Assembly (NCBI RefSeq): GCF_008274625.1
Contig: NZ_VTRU01000002.1
Location: 62,001-126,000, forward strand
Length of the DNA: 64,000 nucleotides
From: Chryseobacterium panacisoli
GTDB lineage: Bacteria; Bacteroidota; Bacteroidia; Flavobacteriales; Weeksellaceae
Reading direction: 5' to 3'
Every line of letters begins with the position of its first letter. The stretch's first letter is position 1. A program made the position numbers and the translations under genes. This document shows, one piece after another, positions 7,570 to 16,550 of this stretch. A model generated the notes under the pieces. That model ran no database searches. It saw only the letters and a list, made by a program, of their open reading frames with translations, and had not been told where the DNA came from.

Positions 7570-8772
7570 TTACAAATTGTTGAGATCCTGTGCAATCAAC
7601 CATCCTTCACTCCAGCATGCCTGGAAATTGAAACCGCCAGTCACGGCATCTATATTCAGAACTTCTCCGGCAATATAGAAATTAGGAAGTAATTTTGAAG
7701 ACATGTTTTTAAAGTTAATTTCCTTTAAATCAACACCTCCCGCTGTCACAAATTCATCTTTAAAAGTTGATTTTCCGGTCACCTGAAACTTCTTTTTGCA
7801 GAGATTTTCAAGGATTTTCTGCATTTCTTTTCCGGAAATATTAGCAACCTGTTTGTTGAGGTCAACTTTTGAAATATCTAAAATTTTCTGCCAGAATCTA
7901 TTGGTTATATCAAAGATCTTAGACTGTCCGATGGTCTTTTTAGGATTACTTTGTTTAAAATTATGGAAGATTTCCTCAGCCTCATCCAATTCTATCGAAA
8001 TAAAATTAACCTCAATTTCAAAGTTATATTTAAGTTTTGCCAGACTTATGGCTTCCCATGCAGAAATTTTCAAAACAGCGGGTCCGGAAAGTCCCCAATG
8101 CGTAATAAGTAAAGGTCCGCTTTCTTCAGTTTTGAGTTTAGGAATAGAAATTCCTGCATTTTCAAAGCTTGTTCCCGGAAGGTCTTTCAGCAATTCATCT
8201 TTAATATTGAAAGTAAAAAGGGAGGGGACAAGGTCTATAATCTTATGACCCAGACTTTCAACCATTTTTAAAGACTTGGGAGAACTTCCGGTTGTATATA
8301 CGATATAATCCGCCTCAAAATCCCCTGAATTGGTTTTAACGAGATATTTTTCATCCTGCTTTTCAATCTCTTTTACCGTACATTTTGTTTTTATAGAGAC
8401 ATTTTTCTTTTGCGCTTCATTCAGAAAAGTATTGATGATGGTCTGAGAAGAGTTGCTTTCAGGAAAAGTTCTGTTATCGTTTTCAATTTTCAATGGAACA
8501 TTGCGCTGGTCAAACCATTCCATTGTATCGCCAGGCTGAAATTTGCTGAAAACACTTAACAGTTCCTTATTTCCACGAGGATAAAACTGAACAAGTTCTC
8601 TTGGATCAAAGCATGCGTGAGTTACGTTACAACGTCCGCCTCCGGAAATTTTAACTTTCTGAAGGACATCCGAGTTCTGTTCTAAAATCGTAATTGTATA
8701 TTTCTTTTCGTCAAGATTGGATGCACAGAAAAAGCCTGCAGCACCGCCTCCGATAATAATGATCTGTTTCAT
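7570..8772 (-). CDS. BaiN/RdsA (HI0933/YhiN) family FAD-dependent oxidoreductase
   Basis: 400 residues. The N-terminal dinucleotide-binding motif is IIIIGGGAAGFFCA (residues 3-17), followed by KVKISGGGRCNVTH, the hallmark of the HI0933-like flavoproteins. The C-terminal FAD motif NFYIAGEVLNIDAVTGGFNFQAC closes the site. Close family members include BaiN of bile-acid metabolism, but most are uncharacterised NAD(P)/FAD oxidoreductases. Full length. It is divergent from the thioesterase at 8876 and is probably first gene of the reverse-strand run. Confidence 0.9.
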   Translation of the reverse strand: MKQIIIIGGGAAGFFCASNLDEKKYTITILEQNSDVLQKVKISGGGRCNVTHACFDPRELVQFYPRGNKELLSVFSKFQPGDTMEWFDQRNVPLKIENDNRTFPESNSSQTIINTFLNEAQKKNVSIKTKCTVKEIEKQDEKYLVKTNSGDFEADYIVYTTGSSPKSLKMVESLGHKIIDLVPSLFTFNIKDELLKDLPGTSFENAGISIPKLKTEESGPLLITHWGLSGPAVLKISAWEAISLAKLKYNFEIEVNFISIELDEAEEIFHNFKQSNPKKTIGQSKIFDITNRFWQKILDISKVDLNKQVANISGKEMQKILENLCKKKFQVTGKSTFKDEFVTAGGVDLKEINFKNMSSKLLPNFYIAGEVLNIDAVTGGFNFQACWSEGWLIAQDLNNL

Positions 8773-8840
8773 GTATATGTAATCCTATGCGGAAGATTAT
8801 TTTTTCAAAAGTACAATTTTTATAAACCATCTTATTTGAG

Positions 8841-8848
8841 TATTTTTG
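8841..8848 (+). promoter_or_regulatory. Candidate -7 box for the thioesterase gene
   Basis: TATTTTTG matches TAnnTTTG 27 bp upstream of the ATG at 8876. No convincing TTTG -33 box accompanies it. Confidence 0.3.
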
Positions 8849-8875
8849 AAGATTATAATTTTAACGAGACCAAAA

Positions 8876-9370
8876 ATGATTTTCTACCATAAATTTGAAG
8901 TGCGATGGAGCGATCTTGATGCTAATAAGCACTTAGCCAATTCATCATATGTACAGTATTGTGCGCAAGCCAGAATGGCTTTTATGACTAAAGAGAAAAT
9001 GGGGGTTACCCAGCTCAGCAGATGGGGAATTGGTCCTGTTATCCTGCACGAAAGATATTCTTTCTTCAAAGAAATCTATGCAGATCAGATTGTCATTGTA
9101 AGTGTGGAAATAGACGGATGTGCAGAAGATTCTTCTATTTATCGTTTCGTGCACAAATTCTATACACCCGATGGAATGCACTGTGCCACTGCAGAAGCTA
9201 CAGGAGTATGGATTGATATGATGCTTAGAAAAATGACCACTCCGCCGGATGATGTAGTGGAAGCAATGAATAAATATAAAAGCCCGGAAACGGTTGTATT
9301 ATCGAAAGAAGATTTCAAAAAATTTCCTTTCCACCCACACAATATCGACCCTGCAGAAATTAATATATAA
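8876..9370 (+). CDS. Acyl-CoA thioesterase (hotdog fold, 4HBT)
   Basis: 164 residues from ATG at 8876; the frame extends to a TTG at 8846, but the hotdog domain begins immediately at the ATG. The motif FEVRWSDLDANKHLANSSYVQYCAQAR carries the catalytic-type Asp of the YbgC/FadM branch (RWSDLDxNxHxxN). These enzymes hydrolyse acyl-CoA or acyl-ACP thioesters in the cytoplasm. It stands just ahead of thiL on the same strand, separated by a repeat-rich 95-bp gap. Confidence 0.85.
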   Translation: MIFYHKFEVRWSDLDANKHLANSSYVQYCAQARMAFMTKEKMGVTQLSRWGIGPVILHERYSFFKEIYADQIVIVSVEIDGCAEDSSIYRFVHKFYTPDGMHCATAEATGVWIDMMLRKMTTPPDDVVEAMNKYKSPETVVLSKEDFKKFPFHPHNIDPAEINI

Positions 9371-9465
9371 ATGATGAATGACGATTGATTGATGATGTTG
9401 ATAAAAATATTACATTCTTGATCTATCAATTATCATTTATCAATGATCACTTATAAATAGAAATC
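9371..9465. repeat. AT-rich imperfect inverted repeat between thioesterase and thiL
   Basis: The left half carries repeated GATGA/GATTGAT units (9373-9403) and the right half the complementary ATCAATTATCATTTATCAAT type (9425-9448). They could fold into a long imperfect cruciform. It may serve as a terminator or a dispersed intergenic repeat. The pairing is imperfect and AT-rich. Confidence 0.35.
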
Positions 9466-10518
9466 ATGTTTGAAGATAAATCACAGGAGCTGACGCCCAT
9501 TTCAAAATTAGGAGAATTCGGTCTTATTAAGCATTTGACAGAGCATTTTCCGCTATCCAATGAATCTTCTGAGCTTGGAGTAGGAGATGATGCAGCGGTT
9601 ATCAATCCTGATAACAAGAAAGTAGTTCTTACAACAGATGTACTGGCGGAAGGAGTACATTTCAATCTGGGGTATGTACCGTTGAAGCACTTAGGATATA
9701 AGGCTGTAGTCGTAAACCTTAGTGATATTGCAGCAATGAATGCAACTCCTACACAAATATTGGTTTCCCTTGCGGTTTCCAACCGTTTTCCGGTGGAAGC
9801 TTTAGAAGAAATCTATTCCGGAATTCAGGCTGCTTGCGGAAGATATAAAGTTGACCTGATCGGAGGAGATACTACAAGCTCCAATTCAGGGCTGGTGATG
9901 AGTATTACCGCTGTAGGAATTGAAAATGAGGAAAATATCATAAAAAGAAGCGGAGCAAAACCTAATGATCTTCTTGTGGTAACCGGAGATTTGGGTGGTG
10001 CTTATATGGGATTACAGATTCTGGAAAGAGAACATGCTGTATATCTTGCAGATCCGAACATGCAGCCGGAAATGGAAGGCTACGATTATATCCTGGAAAG
10101 ACAGCTGAAACCTGAAGCAAGAACAGACGTTAAAACGATTCTGGAAGAACTGGATATAAAACCAACCTCTATGATTGATATTTCGGATGGCCTGGCTTCC
10201 GAAATCCTTCACCTTTCAGATCAGTCAAAAGTAGGATTCAGATTGTATGAAGAAAAAATACCATTAGACAGTCTTACGATCTCTACCGCGGATGAAATGA
10301 ACCTGAATCCGGTAATGACTGCTTTAAGCGGTGGTGAAGATTATGAACTTCTATTCACGATTTCGCCAGATGATTTTGATAAAATTAAAAATCACCCGGA
10401 TTTTACCATCATAGGACATGCCGTAGAAAAAGAAGAAGGAAACTTTATGGTGGCAAGAGGATCTAACCAGTTGGTGGCACTTACTGCTCAGGGTTGGGAT
10501 GCTTTTTTAAACCAATAA
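9466..10518 (+). CDS. thiL: Thiamine-phosphate kinase
   Basis: 350 residues. The PurM-like fold has the N-terminal acidic ATP/Mg motif GVGDDAAVI and TTDVLAEGVHF, then NLSDIAAMNATP, DLIGGDTT, GDLGGAYMGL and DISDGLASEI, all conserved ThiL signatures. The C-terminal GGEDYELLFT is also typical. ThiL phosphorylates thiamine monophosphate to the active cofactor thiamine diphosphate. Full length, with its own terminator. No other thiamine genes are nearby. Confidence 0.93.
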   Translation: MFEDKSQELTPISKLGEFGLIKHLTEHFPLSNESSELGVGDDAAVINPDNKKVVLTTDVLAEGVHFNLGYVPLKHLGYKAVVVNLSDIAAMNATPTQILVSLAVSNRFPVEALEEIYSGIQAACGRYKVDLIGGDTTSSNSGLVMSITAVGIENEENIIKRSGAKPNDLLVVTGDLGGAYMGLQILEREHAVYLADPNMQPEMEGYDYILERQLKPEARTDVKTILEELDIKPTSMIDISDGLASEILHLSDQSKVGFRLYEEKIPLDSLTISTADEMNLNPVMTALSGGEDYELLFTISPDDFDKIKNHPDFTIIGHAVEKEEGNFMVARGSNQLVALTAQGWDAFLNQ

Positions 10519-10557
10519 AACCGAAAAATTATATTTAATTTTAAATATTGTAAGAGA

Positions 10558-10589
10558 ACCGCAGCACTTTTTTTGCTGTGGTTTTTGTT
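10558..10589 (+). terminator. Terminator of thiL
   Basis: 9-bp stem with one GU pair (10558-10566 with 10574-10582) and a following T-rich tract. Confidence 0.75.
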
Positions 10590-10613
10590 TATAGTTAATT
10601 ACTTTACCATACA

Positions 10614-11438
10614 GTGATGATTACACCCGAAAAAGAAATCCCGGTTCACCATCTGACTTCCGAAGAATTTCAGATGAGTACGCTGAGTGCGGCAGGCCCA
10701 GAGAATTTTCATGATGTTCACCGGCACAATTTTTTTGAAATTATCTGGTTCAGGAAGGTGTATGAAAACAGTCGTTTGGAACTGGATTTTGAAAGCTACA
10801 AACTTGAAAACAATCAGATCTGTATCATTGCACCAGGACAGGCATTCAATATGAAACTGGAAGGAGAGGTGGGATATGTCATGGCAATAAGCAGGGAGAT
10901 CTTCAACGAAGCCTGTGATATAGAATCGGTACTTACGGGTGGTGAGCTCCCCTTTTTTTTAAATCCGGAAAATGAAAAAACCTGCAGTACCATTATATCA
11001 CTGATTGAGCAGGAATATAAAGCCACATCAAGGACGGAACTTTTAAAGGCATACCTGAAAGCATTTTGTATCATTATTGGAGAACAAATTCACCCTCAGG
11101 AACCTTTATTGAATGACCGTCAGCGTATTCAGGAACTGGTGGGACTTATTGAGAGAAATTATATAGTGCATAAAGAAACAAGCTTCTACGCTGAGCAGTT
11201 AAAGATAAGTACTCATCATCTTAATGATATTGTGCGCCTTTCGAGAGGTACGACCGTTAAGAAAATGATTTCCCAGCGTCTTATCTTAGAAGCCAAAAGA
11301 GAACTTAGCTTTGGAGCTCTCACGGTAAAAGAGATTGCTTTTAAACTCGGTTTTAACGATGCTTCATATTTTTCAAGGTTTTTCAAGAAACATACTAGCC
11401 AGAATCCTGACAATTTTAAGAATAATGAAAAAAGATAA
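10614..11438 (+). CDS. AraC family transcriptional regulator
   Basis: 274 residues. An N-terminal cupin-like sensor region (HDVHRHNFFEIIWFRK) has the His pattern of AraC ligand domains. The C-terminal ~100 residues form the double helix-turn-helix: ISTHHLNDIVRLSRGTTVKKMI, then LTVKEIAFKLGFNDASYFSRFFKKHTSQNP, an exact AraC/XylS signature. It is followed 166 bp downstream by an MFS pump on the same strand, which it may control. The effector is unknown. Confidence 0.9.
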   Translation: MMITPEKEIPVHHLTSEEFQMSTLSAAGPENFHDVHRHNFFEIIWFRKVYENSRLELDFESYKLENNQICIIAPGQAFNMKLEGEVGYVMAISREIFNEACDIESVLTGGELPFFLNPENEKTCSTIISLIEQEYKATSRTELLKAYLKAFCIIIGEQIHPQEPLLNDRQRIQELVGLIERNYIVHKETSFYAEQLKISTHHLNDIVRLSRGTTVKKMISQRLILEAKRELSFGALTVKEIAFKLGFNDASYFSRFFKKHTSQNPDNFKNNEKR

Positions 11439-11604
11439 TCCTCAAAATTTACTGTAATGATGAGCTTAAAATAATATTTTTCATTTATTACTGTATTTGA
11501 ATCTTCATTTTGTCCTATACTTCCTTCAGTTCTTTTATTGAAATATGATGCTTTTTACAGCAACTTTGCAGCTGAAAAACCGCCTGTGAAGGCTTATATT
11601 ATTT

Positions 11605-12840
11605 ATGAAGAAGAATTTGAATATTGTAGTGTTTATTCTTGCACTACTCAACACGCTAGAGTCGCTAAGTATAGATCTTTATCTTCCCGCTTTCCCAAGT
11701 ATGGCGAAGATTTTTAATACAGATATCGGACATATCCAGGTGTCTATTTCTGTGTTCTTTGCGGGGTTTGCTTTCGGGCAGCTTTTATGGGGGCCTTTAT
11801 CCGACAAAAAAGGACGAAAACCCATGCTGTATTGCGGACTTTTACTTTTTATTATAGGAGCTGCGGCCATCTATTTTACCTCAGATATTTATGTTTTATG
11901 GGCAATGCGTTTCTTGCAGGCGTTCGGAGGAAGTGCAGGGATTGTAATTGGCAGAGCGATCATTATTGATCTTTATGATAAACAGAAATCGGTAACGATC
12001 TTTTCCCAGCAGTCTCAGATCAGTGGTATCGCTCCCATTGTGGCTCCGCTATTGGGAAGTGTTTTCCTTAAATTCTGGGGCTGGAACAGTTCCTTTGCCT
12101 TTTTATGCATCATGGGACTGATCACATTTTTCATGGTATACAAATATGTACCGGAAACCAACAACAGAATCAACCTTTCTGATGATGAAATTGCGGACGA
12201 AAAAGGATTAAAAGACCAGCTGAAAATGATCATTTCCAACAAAGATTTTATCAACAGTACAATGGTAGGAAGTATTGCGTTTGCATCCCTTATTATCTAC
12301 ATTTCGAATGCACCGTTTCTATTCATGGAGATCCATGGATTTTCGAGCAGCACATTTAGTTTTATATTTGCTTTTAATTCTCTGGCATTGATAATGGCAG
12401 CTTATATTACCCCTAAGCTGATCAAGAGAATAAGCAATTCAGCATTGTTATTTACGGCCACCATTGTATTACTGGTTGTATGTTCCCTTCATATTCTGAT
12501 TGCCGCTGAAAACATTTCTGTAGCCCTGGAAATTGCAATGCTTTATCTTTCATTACTGGCCATTGGTATTTTATTTCCTATTACATCTGCCCATGCGCTG
12601 TCTCCGTTTAAAGAAGGAAGGGGAACAGCGGCGGCTTTACTTGGATTCATGCAGTTGATGGTTACATTCTTAATATCAGCATTACTGGGTTTTTTAGAAG
12701 CAGATTCTATCATTCCAATGGTGGTAACACGTTCTGGAATGGCATTGATTGCCGTGTGGTTCGGGTATCGCATTTTTAAAACTCAAAAAAGAGAAAGCTT
12801 ACCTGCCAGTTCTAGTCCGGAAACTCATCCTCTTATTTGA
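11605..12840 (+). CDS. MFS drug transporter, Bcr/CflA-like
   Basis: 411 residues, about 12 hydrophobic helices. The N-terminal segment SIDLYLPAFPSMA is the Bcr/CflA (DHA1) signature, and GPLSDKKGRKPMLY is MFS motif A in loop 2-3. GRAIIIDL follows in TM4-5. Bcr/CflA proteins export drugs or metabolites by proton antiport in the inner membrane. The gene follows an AraC-type regulator, an arrangement that suggests inducible export. The substrate cannot be told from sequence. Confidence 0.88.
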   Translation: MKKNLNIVVFILALLNTLESLSIDLYLPAFPSMAKIFNTDIGHIQVSISVFFAGFAFGQLLWGPLSDKKGRKPMLYCGLLLFIIGAAAIYFTSDIYVLWAMRFLQAFGGSAGIVIGRAIIIDLYDKQKSVTIFSQQSQISGIAPIVAPLLGSVFLKFWGWNSSFAFLCIMGLITFFMVYKYVPETNNRINLSDDEIADEKGLKDQLKMIISNKDFINSTMVGSIAFASLIIYISNAPFLFMEIHGFSSSTFSFIFAFNSLALIMAAYITPKLIKRISNSALLFTATIVLLVVCSLHILIAAENISVALEIAMLYLSLLAIGILFPITSAHALSPFKEGRGTAAALLGFMQLMVTFLISALLGFLEADSIIPMVVTRSGMALIAVWFGYRIFKTQKRESLPASSSPETHPLI

Positions 12841-12879
12841 TCCTGTTGTCATACTATCCGGGCACTTAATCAAGTAATT

Positions 12880-12910
12880 TTTGTGAAAAATAACCAAAGG
12901 GTTCTCTTTG
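12880..12910 (+). promoter_or_regulatory. Promoter of the DUF6268-like gene
   Basis: TTTG (12880-12883), a 19-bp spacer, then TCTCTTTG (12903-12910), one mismatch from TAnnTTTG. The left arm of the inverted repeat 12896-12905 overlaps the -7 box. Confidence 0.5.
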
Positions 12911-12941
12911 CATAAAATTTAAAATATGAAAAGAACCCTTT
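12896..12941. repeat. 10-bp perfect inverted repeat flanking a start codon
   Basis: AAAGGGTTCT (12896-12905) and AGAACCCTTT (12932-12941) flank the ATG at 12926. The left arm touches the predicted -7 box, so the repeat could be an operator. If transcription starts further upstream, it could instead be a hairpin exposing or hiding the start site. Confidence 0.5.
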
Positions 12942-13834
12942 CGACAGTTTTATGCTGTTTATTGCCATTAGGATATTGGGTAAATGCACAATCCGGGCTC
13001 TCTGCGGAGTTGAAAACAGAATATATTCCGGGCTCAAACTATATCCGCCCTGAAGACAGTACAAAGACAAATTCTAAAAGTGATTTTAAAAGAATAGATC
13101 TTAACCTGAGTATTCCTTTATCTGTAAAAAAAGATACCGACGGAAAAGTAAGATCATGGTCGATGTTATTGAGCGGATCTTATGCGAAGATGACGCATAA
13201 AAATTATGGAACCCAATTATTTCCGGATGAGATGCTGAATGCGCAGGTCGGTGTACAGCACATGAGACCTTTAGGCAAAAAGTGGAGCATAATGATGACT
13301 GCATCCGTGGGAGTGTATACAGACCTTGAAAGAGTTAGTTTTGATGACGTACTGGGACAGGGAGGTATATTGTTTATCAGACATTTCAATCCCAACCTTT
13401 CTCTGGGTGGAGGGCCTGTGCTTACCACTGCATTCGGAGTTCCGATGATTTTACCATGGATCTATTTTGACTGGAAGACCAACGGGAAAATTAAATTCAA
13501 CATCAATTTCCCACAAGGGATGGAAGCCGGTTATCTGTTTTCAGATAAATTTGCTTTAAAAGCTGTTGTAGATCTTAACGGGATGACGGCAGAGAGAAAT
13601 GTAGGCGGAAAATCTATACTTTTGGGTTATCAGCAGATCACTGCAGGACTCAGACCGGAATTAAAAATCAATGACAATCTTACATTGCGTCTCACGGGTG
13701 GAACAGCAATACTGAGAAGTTTCAACGAAAATGACCGAAAGATCAAAAGTATTTTCAGAGACAAAAAAGTAGCAGATCCAAGGTTTGCAAGTACATTCTA
13801 CGCTGCTGTATCACTGCGCTGGAATCTGCCCTAA
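12926..13834 (+). CDS. DUF6268-like outer-membrane beta-barrel protein
   Basis: 302 residues. Signal peptide 1-21 ending NAQS. The rest alternates amphipathic strands and ends in an aromatic-rich strand (FYAAVSLRWNLP), as outer-membrane barrels do. Segments such as GSYAKMTHKNYG, ITAGLRPELKINDNLTLRL and PWIYFDWKTNGKIKFNINFP fit the DUF6268 family. No transport or enzymatic role is known. It is monocistronic, with an unusual inverted repeat around the start codon. Confidence 0.7.
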   Translation: MKRTLSTVLCCLLPLGYWVNAQSGLSAELKTEYIPGSNYIRPEDSTKTNSKSDFKRIDLNLSIPLSVKKDTDGKVRSWSMLLSGSYAKMTHKNYGTQLFPDEMLNAQVGVQHMRPLGKKWSIMMTASVGVYTDLERVSFDDVLGQGGILFIRHFNPNLSLGGGPVLTTAFGVPMILPWIYFDWKTNGKIKFNINFPQGMEAGYLFSDKFALKAVVDLNGMTAERNVGGKSILLGYQQITAGLRPELKINDNLTLRLTGGTAILRSFNENDRKIKSIFRDKKVADPRFASTFYAAVSLRWNLP

Positions 13835-13870
13835 TAAAAAATAACTGGAATCTGAGAAGATAAAACACTG

Positions 13871-13907
13871 AGTACAATGAAAGAATAATTCATTCATTCA
13901 TTGTACT
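13871..13907. terminator. Hairpin between convergent genes
   Basis: An 11-bp perfect stem (13871-13881 with 13897-13907) lies between the barrel gene and the convergent LytTR gene. The T-tract is weak on both sides. Confidence 0.5.
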
Positions 13908-13940
13908 TTATAACCCCAGCTTCAGGATTCTCTCTTCCAG

Positions 13941-14675
13941 CTATTTACTTATCAATTTCTTATACACCACCTGATTAAGTAATTCTTCTTTCCGGGTTCG
14001 GGAAATAGGAAGCTCAATTTTATTAATGAAAAGACGTCCTCCCGAGATCATATCAATATGGGTAATATTGATGAGGTAAGATTTGTGAATCCTGAAAAAA
14101 TGATCCGAAGGAAGAGATTCCTCAATCGCCTTCATCGTCTGATGAATAGTCAGTGACTTGTCTTTAAAATGAAGTCTGGTGTAATTCTGCATACTTTCAA
14201 TATATAAAATATCTACCCAGGAAACCTTAATAAAGGAGTCGGACTGTCTCACATACAGAAAAGGATCATCCAGAGGTGTATTCTTTTTCAATTTTTCACT
14301 GATGATAAACTGTTGCTGGGCCTTATTTACAGCCTGATAAAAACGGTTGAAAGCAATAGGTTTCAAAAGATAATCTACTACCTGCAGACGGAATCCCTCC
14401 AAAGCATATTCAGAATAGGCTGTGGTAAGAATACACAAAGGCGGATTTTCCAGCTGTTCCAGAAATTCAAGACCAGTAAGATAGGGCATGTTGATATCCA
14501 GAAAAAGAAGATCTATTTGGTTTTCCTTTACTTTGGTGTCTGCTTCCAGTGCTGTAGCGCATGTATCTTCAACTGATAAAAAATCAATTTGACCGGCCAG
14601 TTCTTTAAGATGAAATCTTGCAAGAGGTTCATCATCTATAATCAGGCATTTCATTTTAGGAATATTAGAGCTCAT
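13941..14675 (-). CDS. LytTR family response regulator
   Basis: 244 residues. The receiver domain has acidic residues DDEP near 14-17, phospho-acceptor Asp60 in LLFLDINMP, and the Lys of YLLKPI. The C-terminal LytTR DNA-binding domain (~143-244) carries YIESMQNYTRLHFKDKS and FFRIHKSYLININ-type residues (RIHKSYLINITHI). It overlaps the upstream kinase gene by 11 nt, so the two are co-translated. This pair often controls envelope or efflux genes in Bacteroidota; the target here is unknown, with the adjacent barrel at 15803-16399 a candidate. Confidence 0.9.
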   Translation of the reverse strand: MSSNIPKMKCLIIDDEPLARFHLKELAGQIDFLSVEDTCATALEADTKVKENQIDLLFLDINMPYLTGLEFLEQLENPPLCILTTAYSEYALEGFRLQVVDYLLKPIAFNRFYQAVNKAQQQFIISEKLKKNTPLDDPFLYVRQSDSFIKVSWVDILYIESMQNYTRLHFKDKSLTIHQTMKAIEESLPSDHFFRIHKSYLINITHIDMISGGRLFINKIELPISRTRKEELLNQVVYKKLISK

Positions 14676-15726
14676 GATAGTCAGATAAAGTGAGAGTTAA
14701 GGTGATTTTGAAGATATGATGATCTGATTCAATTTTTAAATCATGAGAATCAGGGTATTGCAGCTTTAAACGTTTTTTTACATTCTGAAGACCAATTCCG
14801 CTGGCTCCGTCTTTCTTTTTATGGGTAGCTATCTCGGAATAGGAATTTTCAACATAGAAAGAAAGAGTATTGTCTTTTTCTTTGCAGGAGATTTTCACAT
14901 ACCCTTTATGCCCGGGAAGTCTGCAGACATATTTAAAGGCATTTTCAATAAAAGGAACCAGCAGTAAAGGAGCAATAAAAGCTTTTCTGTTATCAATTTC
15001 CCAGGAAGCCTTTACCCCGAGCTCATTTCCCCATCTTAATTTTTCTACCTCTACAAGATTCTGAAGGTATTCTATCTCTTTATATAAAGGAACCAAAGGC
15101 TGGTTACAATGATACAGCTGATACCGCAGAATATCTGAAAATTTCATCAGTAAAAAATCTGCAAGCTGCGTGTCCGTTTTCATCAGAATATGAATGTGGT
15201 TCAGAATATTGAATACCACATGCGGATTGATCTGATCCTGTAGAAGCTTGAGCTGGTTTTCAAGATGAGCCTGCTGAAGGAGAATATGGTCACGTTCTAT
15301 TCTTCCGTGTTCTTTATAAAATTTTATGCCACATGCCACTCCGGTAATAAGAAAGGAGGCTGGTAAAGACATATAAAAGCCCTGCCATAAAATAGGCAGC
15401 TGATCTGAAAAACTCTGTGGAAGAGGGTTTTTGGGAGTGACTTCAAGATAAGTAAAAATAACAGCGAAGATCAGGCTCAATACGAAAATAACAATGACTG
15501 CCTGTATCAGAAACTGGTTCATCTTTTTTTCCCGTAAGGCTTTTGATAGAAGCTTATTGGTTAAAAAATGGGTGAATGTAAAAGAAGAGGCTGTAATGAT
15601 AATAGCCTGAATAACAGCAAGATATTTTTCTGTAGAGATCTGAATATTGCACCACAATACAATAGCAAGAGTAAGCCAGAATATAAAAGTAAATACGTAT
15701 TCTTTGAAAACAAAAGATTTTGTCAT
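14665..15726 (-). CDS. LytS-like sensor histidine kinase (His_kinase/PF06580 type)
   Basis: 353 residues. Four transmembrane helices fill residues 10-135, with no separate periplasmic sensor domain. A coiled linker leads to the kinase core: LLQDQINPHVVFNILNHI with the phospho-acceptor His169, and then the ATPase N-box LLLVPFIENAFKY and G-box GIGLQNVKKRL. The family phosphorylates LytTR regulators, in line with the overlapping downstream gene. The stimulus is unknown. Confidence 0.9.
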   Translation of the reverse strand: MTKSFVFKEYVFTFIFWLTLAIVLWCNIQISTEKYLAVIQAIIITASSFTFTHFLTNKLLSKALREKKMNQFLIQAVIVIFVLSLIFAVIFTYLEVTPKNPLPQSFSDQLPILWQGFYMSLPASFLITGVACGIKFYKEHGRIERDHILLQQAHLENQLKLLQDQINPHVVFNILNHIHILMKTDTQLADFLLMKFSDILRYQLYHCNQPLVPLYKEIEYLQNLVEVEKLRWGNELGVKASWEIDNRKAFIAPLLLVPFIENAFKYVCRLPGHKGYVKISCKEKDNTLSFYVENSYSEIATHKKKDGASGIGLQNVKKRLKLQYPDSHDLKIESDHHIFKITLTLTLSDYHEL

Positions 15727-15754
15727 AGAACTGGAAATAGGTTGATAAAAAAAT

Positions 15755-15778
15755 AGAAACTGCAGGGAAACAGTTTCT
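15755..15778 (-). terminator. Terminator of the barrel gene at 15803-16399
   Basis: 8-bp stem AGAAACTG/CAGTTTCT with an 8-nt loop and a reverse-strand T-run (complement of 15748-15753). Confidence 0.7.
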
Positions 15779-15802
15779 AATGGTAAAGATAATTTAAGTT
15801 TT

Positions 15803-16399
15803 TTAGAACAGGAAATAACCTATTCCAAGGGAAAAACTATGGGGTTTGGACTTAAACTCTTTACTGATGCTTGAAAGACCTGTTTCATACCTGAGATCTG
15901 CCGTGAAGTTTTTATAATCTACCCCGATACCTCCAGTAATTCCAATATTGGATTTGTCGAATTTTCTAAAACCTTCCTGTAAAGCCCCAGAAGAAGATAA
16001 GTTATTGTTAAAAGCATAGCTGTAAACACCTCCTGCAAATGCTCTTACATTAAAATCATCGGCTTTAATGAATTTATATCCTACGACTACAGGAATATCA
16101 ATAGCGTTCCATGAAAGTTTTGAAGAGCTTCCGTCTTGGGATTGATATGATGTTTTTCTTTTGTTGAACAGAGCCTCTCCCTGTACATATAGTCTTCCGA
16201 TATCCATTCTTGTCATTACTCCTGCCTGATAACCGAATCCGTATTTCCCTTCTAAGGAAGAAGATTCCGTTGAGGTTTTGGTAAAATTTGCTCCTCCCTT
16301 TACTCCGATGTGAAAAGCCGGGGTCTGCTGTGCTTTCGTTTCTATGGTGCAGGAGATGCACAATAATAGTGAGCTCAGCGCTAAAAATTGCTGCTTCAT
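15803..16399 (-). CDS. PorT-like outer-membrane beta-barrel protein
   Basis: 198 residues with a signal peptide (1-23, ending KAQQ). The mature part opens FHIGVKGGANFTKTS, the classic start of the outer-membrane beta-barrel/PorT family, and continues with alternating strands (GFGYQAGVMTRMDIG, LYVQGEALFNKRKTSY, GGIGVDYKNFTADLRYETGL). It ends in the aromatic SFSLGIGYFLF strand. It is a probable small 8-stranded barrel. Function unknown; monocistronic with a terminator. Confidence 0.85.
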   Translation of the reverse strand: MKQQFLALSSLLLCISCTIETKAQQTPAFHIGVKGGANFTKTSTESSSLEGKYGFGYQAGVMTRMDIGRLYVQGEALFNKRKTSYQSQDGSSSKLSWNAIDIPVVVGYKFIKADDFNVRAFAGGVYSYAFNNNLSSSGALQEGFRKFDKSNIGITGGIGVDYKNFTADLRYETGLSSISKEFKSKPHSFSLGIGYFLF

Positions 16400-16515
16400 A
16401 AATTAAGTGTTGTTAAAAATCTGTTGCAAAACAACAATTATGAAGTATGGGATAAAATTTTATTTGATGAACGGTAAAGATACTTTGACAAGAATCTGTT
16501 TTAGGGTGAAAAATA

Positions 16516-16543
16516 AAACCGAAAGTATCACTACTTCCGGTTT
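16516..16543 (-). terminator. Terminator of the leader peptide gene at 16551
   Basis: 12-position stem with one mismatch (16516-16527 with 16532-16543) around a 4-nt loop. A T-rich tract follows on the reverse strand. Confidence 0.7.
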
Positions 16544-16550
16544 GCTATTA

